A DNA stretch of 64,000 bases from Haloarcula rubripromontorii (GTDB lineage Archaea; Halobacteriota; Halobacteria; Halobacteriales; Haloarculaceae), in the NCBI RefSeq assembly GCF_001280425.1, contig NZ_LIUF01000007.1, positions 1 through 64,000 on the forward strand, read 5' to 3'. The notes under the pieces were generated by a model. The model searched no databases. It was not told where the DNA came from and saw only the letters and a program-made list of their open reading frames with translations. The translations under genes and the position numbers were made by a program. This document shows, in pieces, positions 53,201 to 64,000 of this stretch. The first letter of the stretch is position 1; the number at the start of each line of letters is the position of its first letter.

Positions 53201-56106
53201 GTTCACAACAGACACCACAGGAAATCGGTCAGCTCAGCTTCGGGCTGATGGACCCCGAGGAGTACCGCGAGATGTCGGCCACGAAGGTCATCACGGCCGA
53301 CACGTACGACGACGACGGTTTCCCCATCGACATGGGGCTGATGGACCCGCGACTCGGGGTCATCGACCCCGGACTGGAGTGCAAGACCTGCGGGAAACAC
53401 AGCGGGTCGTGTAACGGCCACTTCGGCCACATCGAACTGGCCGCGCCGGTTATCCACGTCGGCTTCGCGAAGCTCATCCGCCGGCTCCTGCGTGGCACCT
53501 GCCGGGAGTGCTCCCGGCTCTGTCTCGACGAGCACGAGCGCGACGAGTTCGCTGACCGGCTGACACGGACCCAGGACCTCGGTCGCGACCTCAACGACGT
53601 GACCAAGGCCGCCATCCGGCAGGCTCGCAAGAAGGACCGCTGTCCGTTCTGTGGCGAGAAGCAGTACGACATCAAACACGAGAAGCCGACCACTTACTAC
53701 GAGGTGCAGGACGTGCTGGCCTCGGACTACCCCGAGCGGATCGCAGCCGCGATGGAGGAGGCCGAGGAGCCGATTTCGCCCATCGAGCTGTCCGAGGAGA
53801 CCGGCATCGACAGCAGCCGCGTTCAGGAGATTCTCAGCGGCGAGTTCCGCCCGCGCCAGGAAGACCGCCGCGCTCTGGAGAAGGCGCTGTCGGTCGACCT
53901 GACCGAGGAGGACATGAACAAGCTCATGCCCAGCGACATCCGGGACTGGTTCGAGGACATCCCGGACGAGGACATCGAAGTGCTGGGGATGAAGCCGGCC
54001 CGCTCCCGACCAGAGTGGATGATTCTGACGGTGCTGCCGGTACCGCCGGTCACCGCCCGTCCCTCGATTACGCTGGACAACGGCCAGCGCTCCGAGGACG
54101 ACCTCACTCACAAGCTCGTGGACATCATCCGCATCAATCAGCGGTTCATGGAGAACCGCGAGGCGGGTGCGCCACAGCTGATTATCGAGGACCTCTGGGA
54201 ACTGCTGCAGTACCACGTCACCACGTTCATGGACAACGAGATTTCGGGCACGCCGCCGGCGCGCCACCGCTCGGGCCGCCCACTCAAGACGCTCTCCCAG
54301 CGCCTGAAAGGCAAAGAGGGACGCTTCCGTGGCTCACTGTCCGGAAAGCGTGTGAACTTCTCGGCTCGTACCGTCATCTCGCCGGACCCGACGCTCTCGC
54401 TGAACGAGGTCGGTGTACCGGATCGGGTCGCAAAAGAGATGACCCAGACGATGAACGTCACCGAGCGCAACCTCGAAGAGGCGCGACGGTACGTCTCCAA
54501 CGGGCCGGAAGCCCACCCCGGCGCAAACTACGTCAAGCGGCCCGATGGCCGCCGGCTGAAGGTGACCGAGAAGAACTGCGAAGAGCTCGCAGAGAAGGTC
54601 GAACCGGAGTGGGAAGTGTCCCGCCATCTGGTCGACGGCGACATCATCATCTTCAACCGCCAGCCGTCGCTGCACCGGATGTCCATCATGGCCCACGAGG
54701 TCGTCGTGATGCCGTACAAGACGTTCCGGCTGAACACGACGGTCTGTCCGCCGTACAACGCTGACTTCGACGGCGACGAGATGAACATGCACGCCCTGCA
54801 AAACGAGGAGGCCCGCGCGGAGGCGCGCGTCCTCATGCGCGTGCAGGAACAGATGCTCTCCCCGCGCTTTGGCGAGAACATCATCGGCGCGATTCAGGAC
54901 CACATCAGCGGGACCTACCTGCTGACCCACACGAATCCGAAATTCAACGAGACGCAGGCGCTGGACCTGCTCCGGGCGACGCGCATCGACGAACTGCCCG
55001 AAGCCGACGGCGTCGACGAGGACGGCGAGGAGTACTGGACCGGCCGCTCGCTGTTCTCGGAGCTGCTGCCCGAGGACCTGAACCTGGAGTTCACGTCTTC
55101 GGCTGGCGACACCGTCGTCGTCGAGGACGGCCAGATGACCGGCGGCACCATCGACGAGGACGCCGTCGGGGCCTTCGGCGGCGAAATCGTCGACACCATC
55201 GCCAAGGAGTACTCCCGGACCCGCGCCCGGATTCTCGTCAACGAGGTCTCGGCGCTGGCGATGCGCTCGATCATGCACTTCGGGTTCTCCATCAGCATCG
55301 ACGACGAGTCCATCCCGCGGGAGGCGGAAGAGCAGATCAACGACGCCATCGACAGCGCGTACGACCGCGTCGAGGAGCTCATCGAGACCTACGAGCGGGG
55401 CGAACTCGAATCCCTGCCCGGCCGAACCGTCGACGAGACGCTGGAGATGAAGATCATGCAGACGCTGGGCAAGGCGCGTGACTCCGCCGGTGACATCGCC
55501 GAGGACCACTTCGGCGAGGACAACCCGGCCGTCATCATGGCCGAGTCCGGCGCGCGTGGGTCGATGCTGAACCTGACCCAGATGGCCGGCTGTGTCGGCC
55601 AGCAGGCAGTCCGTGGTGAGCGTATCAACCGCGGCTACGAGAACCGCACCCTCTCACACTTCGAGGAGAACGATCTGTCGGCGGACGCCCACGGCTTCGT
55701 GGAGGCTTCCTACCGCTCCGGGCTCGGCCCGAAGGAGTTCTTCTTCCACGCGATGGGTGGCCGCGAGGGGCTGGTCGACACGGCCGTCCGGACCTCCAAG
55801 TCCGGATACCTGCAGCGCCGGCTCATCAACGCGCTCTCCGAACTGGAGACGCAGTACGACGGGACCGTCCGGGACACCTCGGACACCATCGTCCAGTTCG
55901 AGTTCGGCGAGGACGGCACGTCGCCGGTTGACGTGTCCTCGAACCAGGACGAGGCCGCCGTCGACGTCGAGCAGATCGCCGACAGCGTCCTCGACGAGGA
56001 GTTCGAGAGCGAGAAGCAGAAAGAGAGCTTCCTCGGCACGCGGACCGAGCGGACCAACCTCTCGGAGCACGCCGACGACTGGTGGATGGCCGAGGGTGAC
56101 GACTAA
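53197..56106 (+). CDS. rpoA1: RNA polymerase subunit A' (N-terminal part of Rpb1)
   Basis: 969 residues. Zinc site [18 protein letters not shown] near residue 62, a second CxxC/CPFCGEK, and the catalytic magnesium loop [10 protein letters not shown] at about residues 521-530. Middle and end include [23 protein letters not shown] and [23 protein letters not shown] (trigger-loop region). Residues 265-310 ([35 protein letters not shown]) are a charged helical insertion. No intein or inserted domain seen. Confidence 0.98.
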   Translation: MSSQQTPQEIGQLSFGLMDPEEYREMSATKVITADTYDDDGFPIDMGLMDPRLGVIDPGLECKTCGKHSGSCNGHFGHIELAAPVIHVGFAKLIRRLLRGTCRECSRLCLDEHERDEFADRLTRTQDLGRDLNDVTKAAIRQARKKDRCPFCGEKQYDIKHEKPTTYYEVQDVLASDYPERIAAAMEEAEEPISPIELSEETGIDSSRVQEILSGEFRPRQEDRRALEKALSVDLTEEDMNKLMPSDIRDWFEDIPDEDIEVLGMKPARSRPEWMILTVLPVPPVTARPSITLDNGQRSEDDLTHKLVDIIRINQRFMENREAGAPQLIIEDLWELLQYHVTTFMDNEISGTPPARHRSGRPLKTLSQRLKGKEGRFRGSLSGKRVNFSARTVISPDPTLSLNEVGVPDRVAKEMTQTMNVTERNLEEARRYVSNGPEAHPGANYVKRPDGRRLKVTEKNCEELAEKVEPEWEVSRHLVDGDIIIFNRQPSLHRMSIMAHEVVVMPYKTFRLNTTVCPPYNADFDGDEMNMHALQNEEARAEARVLMRVQEQMLSPRFGENIIGAIQDHISGTYLLTHTNPKFNETQALDLLRATRIDELPEADGVDEDGEEYWTGRSLFSELLPEDLNLEFTSSAGDTVVVEDGQMTGGTIDEDAVGAFGGEIVDTIAKEYSRTRARILVNEVSALAMRSIMHFGFSISIDDESIPREAEEQINDAIDSAYDRVEELIETYERGELESLPGRTVDETLEMKIMQTLGKARDSAGDIAEDHFGEDNPAVIMAESGARGSMLNLTQMAGCVGQQAVRGERINRGYENRTLSHFEENDLSADAHGFVEASYRSGLGPKEFFFHAMGGREGLVDTAVRTSKSGYLQRRLINALSELETQYDGTVRDTSDTIVQFEFGEDGTSPVDVSSNQDEAAVDVEQIADSVLDEEFESEKQKESFLGTRTERTNLSEHADDWWMAEGDD

Positions 56107-56108
56107 CA

Positions 56109-57296
56109 ATGACAGGACACGACGTATCAGCAGACATCGAGGCCGTCGTCGAGGACACCGAGCTGCCGCGACGGCTGAAAGACGAAGTGTACAGCACCGT
56201 CGAGGAACGCGGCGTCGGCGTCGACGACGCCGACCGCATCGCCAAGGCCGTCGAGTCCCGCTACCTCGACACCCGCGTCGACCCGCTGGACCCGGTCGGG
56301 ACCGTCTCGGCACAGTCCATCGGCGAACCGGGAACGCAGATGACGATGAACACGTTCCACTACGCGGGGGTCGCCGAAATCGACGTGACCCAGGGCCTGC
56401 CACGGCTCATCGAGCTGGTGGACGCCCGGAAGACGCCGGACACGCCGATGATGACGGTCCACTTAGACGAGGAGTACGCGGACGACCGCGAGCGCGCCCA
56501 CGAGGTCGTCTGGAAGATCGAGGCGACGCGCATCCTCGCGCTGGGTGACATCTCGACGAACGTCGCGGATATGCTCGTCGAGATCGACCTCAACGAGGAC
56601 ACCCTGCTGGAGCGGTGGCCGACAGTCAACGACACGGACGCCATCGCCGAGGAGATCGCCGAGACTATCGAATCGAACCTCGGCGTCTCGACCCGGCAGG
56701 TGGGGACGGTCATCGAGTTCGGTCCCGAGGAACCCAGCTACCGCGACCTGCTGCAACTGGTCGAGGAGCTGCGGGAAATCGTCTTCAAGGGCATCGAGGA
56801 GATCACCCGCGTCGTCATCCGCAAGGAGGAGACGGACAACGGCGAGGAGTTCGTCCTCTACACCGAGGGGTCGGACTTCGGCGAAGTGCTGGACATCGAA
56901 GGCGTCGACGCCTCCCGAACGACGTGTAACAACATCCACGAGATTTACCGGGAACTCGGCGTCGAGGCCGCCCGCGAGACGCTCATCAACGAGACGATGA
57001 ACACGCTCGAAGAGCAGGGGCTGGACGACGTGAACGTCCGGCACCTGATGCTCGTGGCCGACATCATGACCAACGAAGGGACCATCGAGTCCATCGGCCG
57101 CCACGGCATCTCCGGGTCGAAAGACTCCGTACTCGCCCGCGCAGCGTTCGAGGTGACGGTCAATCACCTGCTCGACGCCGCCATCCACGGCGAGGTCGAC
57201 GAACTCGACGGCGTCACGGAGAACGTCATCGTCGGGAAGCCGATCAAACTCGGCACCGGCGACGTCAACCTCCGGATGGGCACGACCCAGGACTGA
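56109..57296 (+). CDS. rpoA2: RNA polymerase subunit A'' (C-terminal part of Rpb1)
   Basis: 395 residues. [50 protein letters not shown] is the trigger-loop/bridge-helix end typical of A''; the C-terminal part has [52 protein letters not shown]. Its stop overlaps the nusA start by one base. Confidence 0.97.
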   Translation: MTGHDVSADIEAVVEDTELPRRLKDEVYSTVEERGVGVDDADRIAKAVESRYLDTRVDPLDPVGTVSAQSIGEPGTQMTMNTFHYAGVAEIDVTQGLPRLIELVDARKTPDTPMMTVHLDEEYADDRERAHEVVWKIEATRILALGDISTNVADMLVEIDLNEDTLLERWPTVNDTDAIAEEIAETIESNLGVSTRQVGTVIEFGPEEPSYRDLLQLVEELREIVFKGIEEITRVVIRKEETDNGEEFVLYTEGSDFGEVLDIEGVDASRTTCNNIHEIYRELGVEAARETLINETMNTLEEQGLDDVNVRHLMLVADIMTNEGTIESIGRHGISGSKDSVLARAAFEVTVNHLLDAAIHGEVDELDGVTENVIVGKPIKLGTGDVNLRMGTTQD

Positions 57297-57721
57297 TGCG
57301 GGTCGAACTCTCGGACGAAGCGCGTCGACTGGTCGCCCTCTTCGAGGACGAGGCAGCCGTCACCGTCCGGGATTGCGTCGTCGACGAAGAGCACGATCAG
57401 GTGGTGTATCTGGTCAAACGCGGGGAGATGGCCGACGCCATCGGCCCGGGCGGCCAGACGGTCGAGCGCGTCGAGGAGCGTCTGGGACGCGAGGTCAAAC
57501 TCGTCGAGGCCGCCGAGACGGCCGAGGACTTCGTGGCCAACGCGCTCGCGCCGGCCGCGGTGTACAACGTCACTGTCTCAGAGAACGACGACACCGTCGC
57601 CTACGTCGAAGTGGCACAGGAGGACCGCGGGGCCGCAATCGGTCGTGAAGGGCGAAACATCGATGCCGCCCGACAACTGGCCAAGCGACACTTCGAAATC
57701 GACGGCATCGAACTGACCTGA
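57296..57721 (+). CDS. nusA: NusA-like transcription elongation factor
   Basis: 141 residues, two KH domains: EAAVTVRDCVVDEEHDQVVYLVKRGEMADAIGPGGQTVERVEERLGREVKLVE and ...AYVEVAQEDRGAAIGREGRNIDAARQLAKRHFEIDGI, each with GxxG (GPGG, GREG). The archaeal protein lacks the bacterial N-terminal and S1 domains. Last gene of the polymerase operon here. In many archaea rps12 follows directly; here it does not. Confidence 0.95.
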   Translation: MRVELSDEARRLVALFEDEAAVTVRDCVVDEEHDQVVYLVKRGEMADAIGPGGQTVERVEERLGREVKLVEAAETAEDFVANALAPAAVYNVTVSENDDTVAYVEVAQEDRGAAIGREGRNIDAARQLAKRHFEIDGIELT

Positions 57722-57816
57722 GCGGGAGATTCGGGTGAGTCGCGCACCGATCACCCGGACAGCCGATGCGGTGACTGACAGAAACCGCTTTTTTCATCGG
57801 CTGTGAACGGACTGCC

Positions 57817-58173
57817 ATGGCCGCGCTCCGGCGTCCAGACGGTGGCGACCTGCTCGCTCCACTGACTATCGTCGGAATCTACCTGTATCACGCACACGTT
57901 CTGGGGAATTCACCGTCCGCGCTCGAGGGCACGTTTATCCTCGCGCTGTTCGTGTTGCTGATAGCCACGAGTCTCGTCAAGGGACTGCTCGCGTCACCGA
58001 CGTACTCGCTTACCGGCGGCGGACTAATCACGCTCTTTTATTTTATCCGGTTCAGTCAGCGACAGGATATCGGCGCTGGCCTCGGTATCTGTGTCGGAAT
58101 TCTCTTCGGTGGTTACGGTCTCTATCAATGGTTCGAGCAGAGTGCCGGACCAGAACTGTCGCTGTCAGAATAA
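57817..58173 (+). CDS. Small membrane protein (118 aa)
   Basis: 118 residues with four hydrophobic segments (about 13-28, 39-58, 66-80, 88-105): LLAPLTIVGIYLYHAHVL, FILALFVLLIATSLVKGLLAS, GGGLITLFYFIRFSQ and LGICVGILFGGYGLYQWFEQS. Not a family I recognise. It lies between nusA (95 bases) and the convergent transducer gene (13 bases), breaking the classical rpo-rps12 order. Confidence 0.7.
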   Translation: MAALRRPDGGDLLAPLTIVGIYLYHAHVLGNSPSALEGTFILALFVLLIATSLVKGLLASPTYSLTGGGLITLFYFIRFSQRQDIGAGLGICVGILFGGYGLYQWFEQSAGPELSLSE

Positions 58174-58186
58174 AAGAACTTCGTAC

Positions 58187-60574
58187 TCAGTCGTCGTCTG
58201 CTGAGGCGTCCGGCGCGTCGTGTTCGTACACGTCGGTATCGCTGTGTGTAGTTCCGCTATCGACATCGAACGTCTGCAGGAGTTCGCTGAGGTCGCCGGC
58301 CTGATCGGACAGGGATTCGATCCCGCTAGTCACTTCGTTGATCGTCGCTGTCTGTTCCTCAGCGGCGGCGGCGACGTTCTCGGCGCTGGAAGCGGTTTCC
58401 TCGCTGATTGTCCCGACCTCGTCGGTCATTGCGACGACTTCCTCCGTCGTCGCGGCCTGTTCGTCGGTGGCGTCGCTAATTGACTGAATGCCGTTGTTTA
58501 CCTCCTCGACGCGGTCGACAATGGCCTCGAGCGATTCGATGGCGTCGTCGACAGTCTCGATACCGTCAGTGACGGAGTCACCCATCTGTCTGATGTCGGT
58601 CACGGCGTCACCGGTGGTGTCCTGCACGTCTTCGATAACCGTCGAGACTTCTTCGGTGGCCTCGGTTGTCTCCTGTGCAAGACCCTTGATCTCATCGGCG
58701 ACGACGGCGAACCCTTCACCCGCCTCACCGGCGCGGGCGGCCTCGATGGAGGCGTTCAGCGCGAGCATGTTCGTCTGCTCTGCGATGTCGTCGATGAGGT
58801 CGACGATGTCCCCGATCTGCTCCATCTCCTCGTCGAGCGACTCGACGCGGTCGATTGTTTCGTCGGCACGCGCCTCAATATCGTTCATCACCTCGATGGC
58901 CTCGGAAGCACGCTCGCTGCCGGTTTCGCCGATTTCGGCGGCCTCGTCCGACGTGGCCGCAACCTCGTCGGCCTGTGCTGCGACCTCTTCGACCGTTGCG
59001 GAGAGGCCCGACATCTCGTCGACCGTCTCCTCGATGTTCTCGTACTGCGTCTCCGCGCCGTCGGCGATCTCTTGAACGGATTCGCTGACCTCCTCGCTGG
59101 CGCTCCGGACTTCGGTGGCGCTTGCGGTGATCTGGTCGGCGGAGCCGTCGACGTCATCGGCAAACTCACGGATACGCATGACTGTCTGGCCGAGCTGGGC
59201 GAGCATATCGTTGAACGCGGTGGCGATGTTGGCCATCGCGTCGTTGTCTGTGTCGGTATCGAGGCGCTGCGTGAGGTCGCCGTCGGCCGCTTTCCGCATT
59301 ACGGCCGAGAACTCTTCGGCCTGCTGTTCGAGCGTTTCTGCTATCTCCTCTGCCTCTGCCTTGGACTCTTCGGCCTCTTGCTGGGCCTGTTCGAGGTCGC
59401 TGATGAACGATTCGAGGTTCCCGTGCATGCTCGATAGCGACGAACCGAGCTGGCCGGGCACGTCCTTGTCGAGCGCCGGGTCGTCGAACGCCTGTCTGGA
59501 GAGCGCGTCGGCCTGTGCGGCGACGGTATCGAGATACGTCTTCATCTCGTAGAATGCGTTCTGGACATCGCCGACCTCGTCGAGGCGGTCAGACTGCTCG
59601 ATGTTGGTATCGAAGTTGCCCACTGCGAGGGCTTCCGCCTGTGTCGAGAGCCGCCTGAGCGACTGCATGATGCCGCGACCGACGAGGACGCCGATGAGGG
59701 CGAATCCGGCCAGCGAGACGCCGATGATGGCGACGAAGCTCCCCTGAATACTGTCGCGGAGGGCGAAGGCGGTCGATTTCGGGGCCTGCTTGATGACGAT
59801 CCACGGCGTGTCATCGACAGACTCCGCGGCGAGCAGGTACGACCCGCTTCGGGCCACACCGCTGTCTTCCGCTGTGAGTGCGGTCAGGTTGGCGGAGACG
59901 TTGTACTGCGTGCCGATAGTCGAGGCGTCCTCGGCGAACTGGACCGTCCCATCCTGTCGGACGATTCGCGTTTCACCGCCCTCGATTGAGTTACGGAACT
60001 GGGCCGTCCGTGCGGTCACGTTGTGGACCACGACGACTAGTTTGTCGCTCCGAGCGACTGGGCTTGCAAAGGCAATGTACTTCCCCCCGTCGTAGGTGTA
60101 CACTTTCGACATATCGACGGAGTTCGATCCGGTGACGGAGAGCGCACCGCCCTCCCACTCGAAGTCGTCCGTCTTGAGGGACGTTTCCCGTCGATCGCTC
60201 AGTGACGATTCCTTGATATCCAGCGTCTCCTCATTAACGTAGTGGATGGCATACACTGACTCCGGTTGGTAGAACGCTTGCCGCTGTAACGCGCCACGGA
60301 TCATCGTCGGACTGCCCTCCTGAACGTCAGACAACGTCGAGAGGGTTCGAGCGGCGTTGCGCTGGCTACGGACCCAGTCAGCTGTTGTCGTGGCCGTCTG
60401 GACGGCCCCCGTCTGGAGTTCGTTCTCGCGCTGTTCTGTCAGTTCGTCTGCAACCGTCCGCTCCGCGGTGACGCTGACGCCCGCAACGAGCAGGGCGATA
60501 CAGAGAATGATAAGCGCCAACTTCCGGAGATACGTTTGTCGGACGATATCTGGGAGACGTTGTTCAAGTTTCAT
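58187..60574 (-). CDS. Methyl-accepting chemotaxis transducer with extracellular Cache-type sensor
   Basis: 795 residues from ATG 60574 ([19 protein letters not shown]). First membrane helix about 17-37, an extracellular sensor about 40-280 ([25 protein letters not shown] shows the Cache fold), second helix about 285-310 ([20 protein letters not shown]), two HAMP domains, and the signalling hairpin with [51 protein letters not shown]. Methylation-type Glu/Gln pairs flank it. Ligand unknown. Convergent with the small membrane protein gene at 57817. Confidence 0.94.
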   Translation of the reverse strand: MKLEQRLPDIVRQTYLRKLALIILCIALLVAGVSVTAERTVADELTEQRENELQTGAVQTATTTADWVRSQRNAARTLSTLSDVQEGSPTMIRGALQRQAFYQPESVYAIHYVNEETLDIKESSLSDRRETSLKTDDFEWEGGALSVTGSNSVDMSKVYTYDGGKYIAFASPVARSDKLVVVVHNVTARTAQFRNSIEGGETRIVRQDGTVQFAEDASTIGTQYNVSANLTALTAEDSGVARSGSYLLAAESVDDTPWIVIKQAPKSTAFALRDSIQGSFVAIIGVSLAGFALIGVLVGRGIMQSLRRLSTQAEALAVGNFDTNIEQSDRLDEVGDVQNAFYEMKTYLDTVAAQADALSRQAFDDPALDKDVPGQLGSSLSSMHGNLESFISDLEQAQQEAEESKAEAEEIAETLEQQAEEFSAVMRKAADGDLTQRLDTDTDNDAMANIATAFNDMLAQLGQTVMRIREFADDVDGSADQITASATEVRSASEEVSESVQEIADGAETQYENIEETVDEMSGLSATVEEVAAQADEVAATSDEAAEIGETGSERASEAIEVMNDIEARADETIDRVESLDEEMEQIGDIVDLIDDIAEQTNMLALNASIEAARAGEAGEGFAVVADEIKGLAQETTEATEEVSTVIEDVQDTTGDAVTDIRQMGDSVTDGIETVDDAIESLEAIVDRVEEVNNGIQSISDATDEQAATTEEVVAMTDEVGTISEETASSAENVAAAAEEQTATINEVTSGIESLSDQAGDLSELLQTFDVDSGTTHSDTDVYEHDAPDASADDD

Positions 60575-61047
60575 AGCTACTCCGGCAGGTCTGTGTGAAT
60601 AACTCAAGCGGCGGTACTAGAAACCACCTGCCCAGTTATCACACCTGATTCCGCGTGTGTGCGAGCGATTTCACGGTCTGACAGAGTGTGGCACTGAGTG
60701 TCGTGGCCCCTGATACGTCTTCTGTCGGCTGTACGACTGCGTCGCCGCCCGCTACTCTGTGACGGTGGCTCCATGGTACTACCCGCAGCCGGTAGTGTCA
60801 GTTGACTCTCATCGGAGGCCGATGTCACGGAGAGCGGGTTTTGGAGACCCAAGTGTTGTGGTGACCGCCAGCCGCCGACCGAACCACTTCGCTGACAGCT
60901 TCTTTTTTTCGTTTCCGTGGCGCTCTCGCCGCGTTATTTAGCACCCTTCTCGCCCGGTCTATGCCACAGAACGCCACACACGCCGACGCTACCGGCTGAG
61001 TCCGAAAGAGGAGTCTTAAGTACCTCCGAAAGGTACCAGTGCCTACT
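60575..61047. other. 473-bp gene-free region upstream of rps12
   Basis: No coding frame found. It contains the divergent promoters of the transducer (minus strand) and of rps12, with a TATTTAGC element near 60935 and another, TCTTAAGTAC, about 30 bases before the rps12 ATG (61013-61022). A T-run at 60902-60908 could be part of a terminator. Confidence 0.5.
61013..61022 (+). promoter_or_regulatory. TATA-like promoter of rps12
   Basis: TCTTAAGTAC lies 26-35 bases before the ATG at 61048. This gives rps12-rps7 an independent promoter, consistent with their separation from the polymerase operon. Confidence 0.5.
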
Positions 61048-61476
61048 ATGGCGAACGGCAAGTACGCCGCGCGCAAGCTCAAGAAGGACCGCCAGAAACA
61101 CCGGTGGTCCGACACTGACTACGCGCGTCGCGAACGCGGCCTGGGCAAGAAGTCCGACCCGCTCGAGGGTGCGCCCCAGGGACGAGGTATCGTACTGGAG
61201 AAAGTCGGCATCGAGGCCAAGCAGCCGAACTCCGCTATCCGGAAGTGTGTCCGCGTCCAGCTCATCAAGAACGGTAAGCAGGTCACCGCATTCTGTCCCG
61301 GTGACGGCGCTATCTCTTTCATTGACGAGCACGACGAGGTCACAATCGCGGGTATCGGCGGGGCGAAAGGCCGCGCGATGGGCGACCTCTCCGGTGTCAA
61401 CTACAAGGTCGAGAAGGTCAACGGCGTCTCTCTCATCGAACTCGTTCGCGGGAACGCGGAGAAACCGGTCCGATAA
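61048..61476 (+). CDS. rps12: Ribosomal protein S12
   Basis: 142 residues from ATG 61048 ([25 protein letters not shown]). Archaeal/eukaryotic S12 (uS12): [60 protein letters not shown]. Located in the decoding centre of the 30S subunit. The GTG at 61039 is an alternative but the ATG after TATA spacing is better. Two bases before rps7. Confidence 0.98.
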   Translation: MANGKYAARKLKKDRQKHRWSDTDYARRERGLGKKSDPLEGAPQGRGIVLEKVGIEAKQPNSAIRKCVRVQLIKNGKQVTAFCPGDGAISFIDEHDEVTIAGIGGAKGRAMGDLSGVNYKVEKVNGVSLIELVRGNAEKPVR

Positions 61477-61478
61477 CC

Positions 61479-62099
61479 ATGAGTGCCGAAGACACACCCG
61501 AGGCTGACGCTGACGCGGCTGAGGAAAGCGAGCCCGAGACGGCCCGTGCGAAGCTGTTCGGCGAGTGGGAGATCACGGAGATCGAGTACTCCGACCCCTC
61601 GACCGAGCGCTACATCACGGTGACGCCGATCGCCCACACGATGGGGCGCCACGCGGACAAGCAGTTCAAGAAAAGCGAGATCAGCATCGTCGAGCGGCTG
61701 ATCAACCGCCTGATGCAGACCGACGAAAATACGGGCAAGAAACAGCTTGCAACCTCTATCGTCACTGAGGCGTTCGAGATCGTTCACGAGCGCACCGACG
61801 AGAACCCGATTCAGGTGCTCGTCCGCGCCGTCGAGAACAGCGCCCCACGGGAGGAGACCGTCCGCCTGAAGTACGGTGGCATCTCGGTCCCGAAGGCCGT
61901 CGACGTCGCGCCACAGCGCCGCGTCGACCAGGCCCTGAAGTTCCTCGCCGAGGGCGTCTACGGCGGCTCGTTCAAGACCACCACGAGCGCCGCCGAGGCG
62001 CTCGCACAGCAGCTCGTCGGCGCTGCCAACGACGACGTCCAGACCTACGCGGTCAACCAGAAAGAAGAGAAAGAACGCGTCGCGGCTGCCGCTCGCTAA
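61479..62099 (+). CDS. rps7: Ribosomal protein S7
   Basis: 206 residues with an acidic haloarchaeal N-terminal extension (about 25 residues: EDTPEADADAAEESEPE), then the uS7 core: PIAHTMGRHADKQFKKSEISIVERLINRLMQTDENTGKKQLATSIV and PRRRVDQALKFLAEGVYGGSFKTTTSAAEALAQQLV-type end. Binds the 16S rRNA head. The usual next gene, fusA (EF-2), is absent; a secreted dehydrogenase follows. Confidence 0.97.
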   Translation: MSAEDTPEADADAAEESEPETARAKLFGEWEITEIEYSDPSTERYITVTPIAHTMGRHADKQFKKSEISIVERLINRLMQTDENTGKKQLATSIVTEAFEIVHERTDENPIQVLVRAVENSAPREETVRLKYGGISVPKAVDVAPQRRVDQALKFLAEGVYGGSFKTTTSAAEALAQQLVGAANDDVQTYAVNQKEEKERVAAAAR

Positions 62100-62148
62100 C
62101 CCGGCTGTCTCCGACATCTTTATTCTTCTATACTTGGCAGAGAAATCT

Positions 62149-63531
62149 ATGCGAAAGTCCAGCCGTGACGCCCGTTCCCGTCGCCAGTACCTCGCCGCAC
62201 TCGGCGGTATCGGGGCGACCGTGCTGGCCGGCTGTCGCGGTGAGTCAGGGACACAGACAGCGTCCCCGGAGCCGACACCGACGGCCACAACGGCGACAGG
62301 CCCGACACGCGCGCTGGACCGCTACGATGTCTCCCTCAACCACGAGCGCCGCCAGTCACCCGATACCGACTGGACGGCTCCGACCACGTCGCCGACGGAC
62401 ACGTCGCTCGCCACCGACCCACTCATCGAGGACCTCGAAATCCCGTGGGACCTCTCGTTTGCTGCGGACGGAACGCTGTTTCTCACCGAACGTGTCGGTC
62501 GCGTCCTCTCGTTTGTGGACGGCAGCGCCCGAACAGTCACCGAACCGGCCGCGGTCATCGACGCGGAATCGAGCGACGACGGCTGGTGGGTGACGGGTGG
62601 TGAGGGGGGCACGCTTGGGGTCGCCGCCCATCCGACCTACCCCGACCCACCGGTGGTGTACGTCTACTACACGACGATGACTGGCGACGACGAGCGAGCT
62701 AATCGGGTCGTCGCGATGGACGTGTCGGCCGAGGACCCGGCCGCCACGGAGTCCGTCCTCGTCGACAACATTCCCGGGAGCAAGATACACAACGGCGGTC
62801 GGCTCACGTTCGGCCCCGAGAAGTATCTCTGGATTACGACGGGGGACGCGGGCGACGGCGAACTGGCCGCGGACACCGACTCGCTCGGTGGGAAGGTCCT
62901 CCGCGTGACGCCCGCGGGCGACCCCGCACCCGGGAACCCTGATGTCGGCGGGGACCCGCGGGTGTTCACCTACGGCCACCGGAACCCACAGGGACTGGCC
63001 TGGCTCCCGGACGGCACCGTCATCGCCTCCGAACACGGTCCGACCGGACGGGACGAACTCAACCGCCTCGTGGCCGGCGGCGACTACGGGTGGCCCGACA
63101 CTCGCGAACACGCGGAGTACCTCGATGCTGATCCCGAGGTCCGCCGGCCGCTCGCAAACACGGGCAACGCCGGCGGCTGGGCACCCTCCGGGTCGCTGTT
63201 CTACACCGGCGACGCCGTTCCATCACTCCGGAACCGACTGCTCACCGGCGGCCTGAAAGGGCAGAAGCTCCTCGTTACGACGCTGACGCCGGCCGGTGCG
63301 GACCTGCCGCCGGGCGATGACGCCGAGGTGTACGACGCCGACTGGACCGACGACGCCTACACCGCGACGACACATTCCCTCCTGTCTGACGAACTCGGCC
63401 GGATTCGTCATATTGAGCAGGGGCCTGACGGCGGCCTCTACCTCATCACGTCGAACCGCGACGGACGGGCTGGCGATGGCTTCCCGCGGGAGCGCGACGA
63501 CGTACTCGTTCGGGTCACGCCGGCCGAGTGA
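62149..63531 (+). CDS. PQQ-dependent aldose sugar dehydrogenase-like lipoprotein
   Basis: 460 residues from ATG 62149. Twin-arginine lipoprotein signal RRQYLAALGGIGATVLAGC, then a Thr-rich linker and a six-bladed propeller of the GSDH/sorbosone dehydrogenase family: IEDLEIPWDLSFAADGTLFLTERVGRVLSF, GGEGGTLGVAAHPTYPD, KIHNGGRLTFGPEKYLWITTGDAGDGE, YGHRNPQGLAWLPDGTVIASEHGPTGRDELN (with the PQQ-site His) and GDYGWPDTREHAEY. It would oxidise sugars outside the membrane. An AT-rich TTTATTCTTC box lies about 30 bases upstream. Monocistronic. Confidence 0.93.
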   Translation: MRKSSRDARSRRQYLAALGGIGATVLAGCRGESGTQTASPEPTPTATTATGPTRALDRYDVSLNHERRQSPDTDWTAPTTSPTDTSLATDPLIEDLEIPWDLSFAADGTLFLTERVGRVLSFVDGSARTVTEPAAVIDAESSDDGWWVTGGEGGTLGVAAHPTYPDPPVVYVYYTTMTGDDERANRVVAMDVSAEDPAATESVLVDNIPGSKIHNGGRLTFGPEKYLWITTGDAGDGELAADTDSLGGKVLRVTPAGDPAPGNPDVGGDPRVFTYGHRNPQGLAWLPDGTVIASEHGPTGRDELNRLVAGGDYGWPDTREHAEYLDADPEVRRPLANTGNAGGWAPSGSLFYTGDAVPSLRNRLLTGGLKGQKLLVTTLTPAGADLPPGDDAEVYDADWTDDAYTATTHSLLSDELGRIRHIEQGPDGGLYLITSNRDGRAGDGFPRERDDVLVRVTPAE

Positions 63532-63648
63532 GCATTCTTAGTCGTTGTGAATACGGCTTCTTTACTCACTTATATAGCTGAAACACCCGCTCAGTTTGCC
63601 TGCGAGTTTAACGAAAGAGGCATCCCTCTGTTACTGGTTATCAAACGT

Positions 63649-63861
63649 ATGGACACTCTACGACAGCTGTACCACAGACTGGATAATCGAGTCCGGGAAC
63701 TATCTCGTGTGTCGTACGCTCTTCTTATCGGCCTTGTTTCTGCTGTGGGCGTATTTGCTGTTAGAAGCGTCTTGCCGGGCGAAGGAAGTTTGGACCCAAT
63801 CGCAATGGGTGTCTCAATGGCTATCGTTTACTACGCGTTCAACCCGAATAACAAGAACTGA
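63649..63861 (+). CDS. Small membrane protein (70 aa)
   Basis: 70 residues from ATG 63649 (MDTLRQLYHRLDNRVRELSRVSYALLIGLVSAVGVFA). One or two hydrophobic segments (about 22-39 and 47-62), a basic N-terminus and the ending YYAFNPNNKN. Not a named family to me; AT-richer than its neighbours, like many small haloarchaeal orphan genes. The longer frame to 63547 is not supported. Confidence 0.6.
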   Translation: MDTLRQLYHRLDNRVRELSRVSYALLIGLVSAVGVFAVRSVLPGEGSLDPIAMGVSMAIVYYAFNPNNKN

Positions 63862-64000
63862 CGCAAACTGCCTCCACTGTACTGACCAGCTGTCCGCTCC
63901 AATCCCATGACTAGCAGTACCGTATTCACAATGACTGTTATAGGCAACACGTGGAATCCCCGTCTGTGAACCCCTGGCTATATTTCGGTTGACGAGAGAG

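Overview
The window is haloarchaeal (class Halobacteria). Evidence includes archaeal-type RNA polymerase genes split into B''/B' and A'/A'', aIF1, aIF1A, RIO1 and Dim2-like KH proteins, F420 enzymes, very acidic proteins, twin-arginine lipoprotein signals and HTH_10 (Bat-type) regulators. The gene set, including a tryptophanase and a tandem tRNA-Asp pair next to rpoH, fits Haloarcula or a close relative, but I cannot fix the species from sequence alone.

Left region (1 to about 8.9 kb) is an accessory island with lower GC, small genes and long non-coding stretches. It holds the C-terminal half of an IS4/ISH8-like transposase whose right end cuts off the 3' end of a type I methylase gene (hsdM), a HAD-like protein, a short protein plus a P4-type primase/helicase flanked by inverted repeats (a possible replicon core), a minus-strand string of tiny genes (two zinc/acidic miniproteins, a double-HTH protein, two small membrane proteins), an intact tRNA-Thr(GGU), a RHH/RelE toxin-antitoxin pair, a second inverted copy of the small membrane protein, and a broken tRNA-Thr remnant. 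An Mrr-like nuclease lies at the border with the core chromosome.

Core region 10.1-12.6 kb carries translation and ribosome-maturation genes (thioesterase, KH protein, RIO1 kinase, aIF1A). From 12.7 to 22.2 kb lies a coherent catabolic module: a zinc miniprotein, an aldehyde dehydrogenase (probably P5C dehydrogenase), a Bat-type regulator, proline dehydrogenase, a proline racemase/hydroxyproline epimerase-type enzyme, and a five-gene branched-chain/amide-type ABC transporter. A shared CCATGG-centred motif precedes three of its promoters, suggesting one regulon for uptake and breakdown of proline or hydroxyproline to glutamate.

22.3-49 kb is mostly single housekeeping or accessory metabolic genes: an SCP2 protein, a PAS histidine kinase, a DUF460 RNase H-fold protein, a hexapeptide acetyltransferase, a thioredoxin, several membrane proteins, UspA-TauE, a D-2-hydroxyacid dehydrogenase, a DsbA-like protein, ThiD-ThiN, a DMT transporter, a large secreted HEXXH protease-like protein, aIF1, a MoxR/DUF58/transglutaminase operon, a methyltransferase, tryptophanase, Mer and CofE, and a phosphoesterase. 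48.7-49.3 kb holds two identical tRNA-Asp genes preceded by decayed tRNA-like sequences. 49.6-57.7 kb is the RNA polymerase operon rpoH-B''-B'-A'-A''-nusA; a membrane protein and a chemotaxis transducer then separate it from rps12-rps7. The window ends with a secreted sugar dehydrogenase and a small membrane protein.
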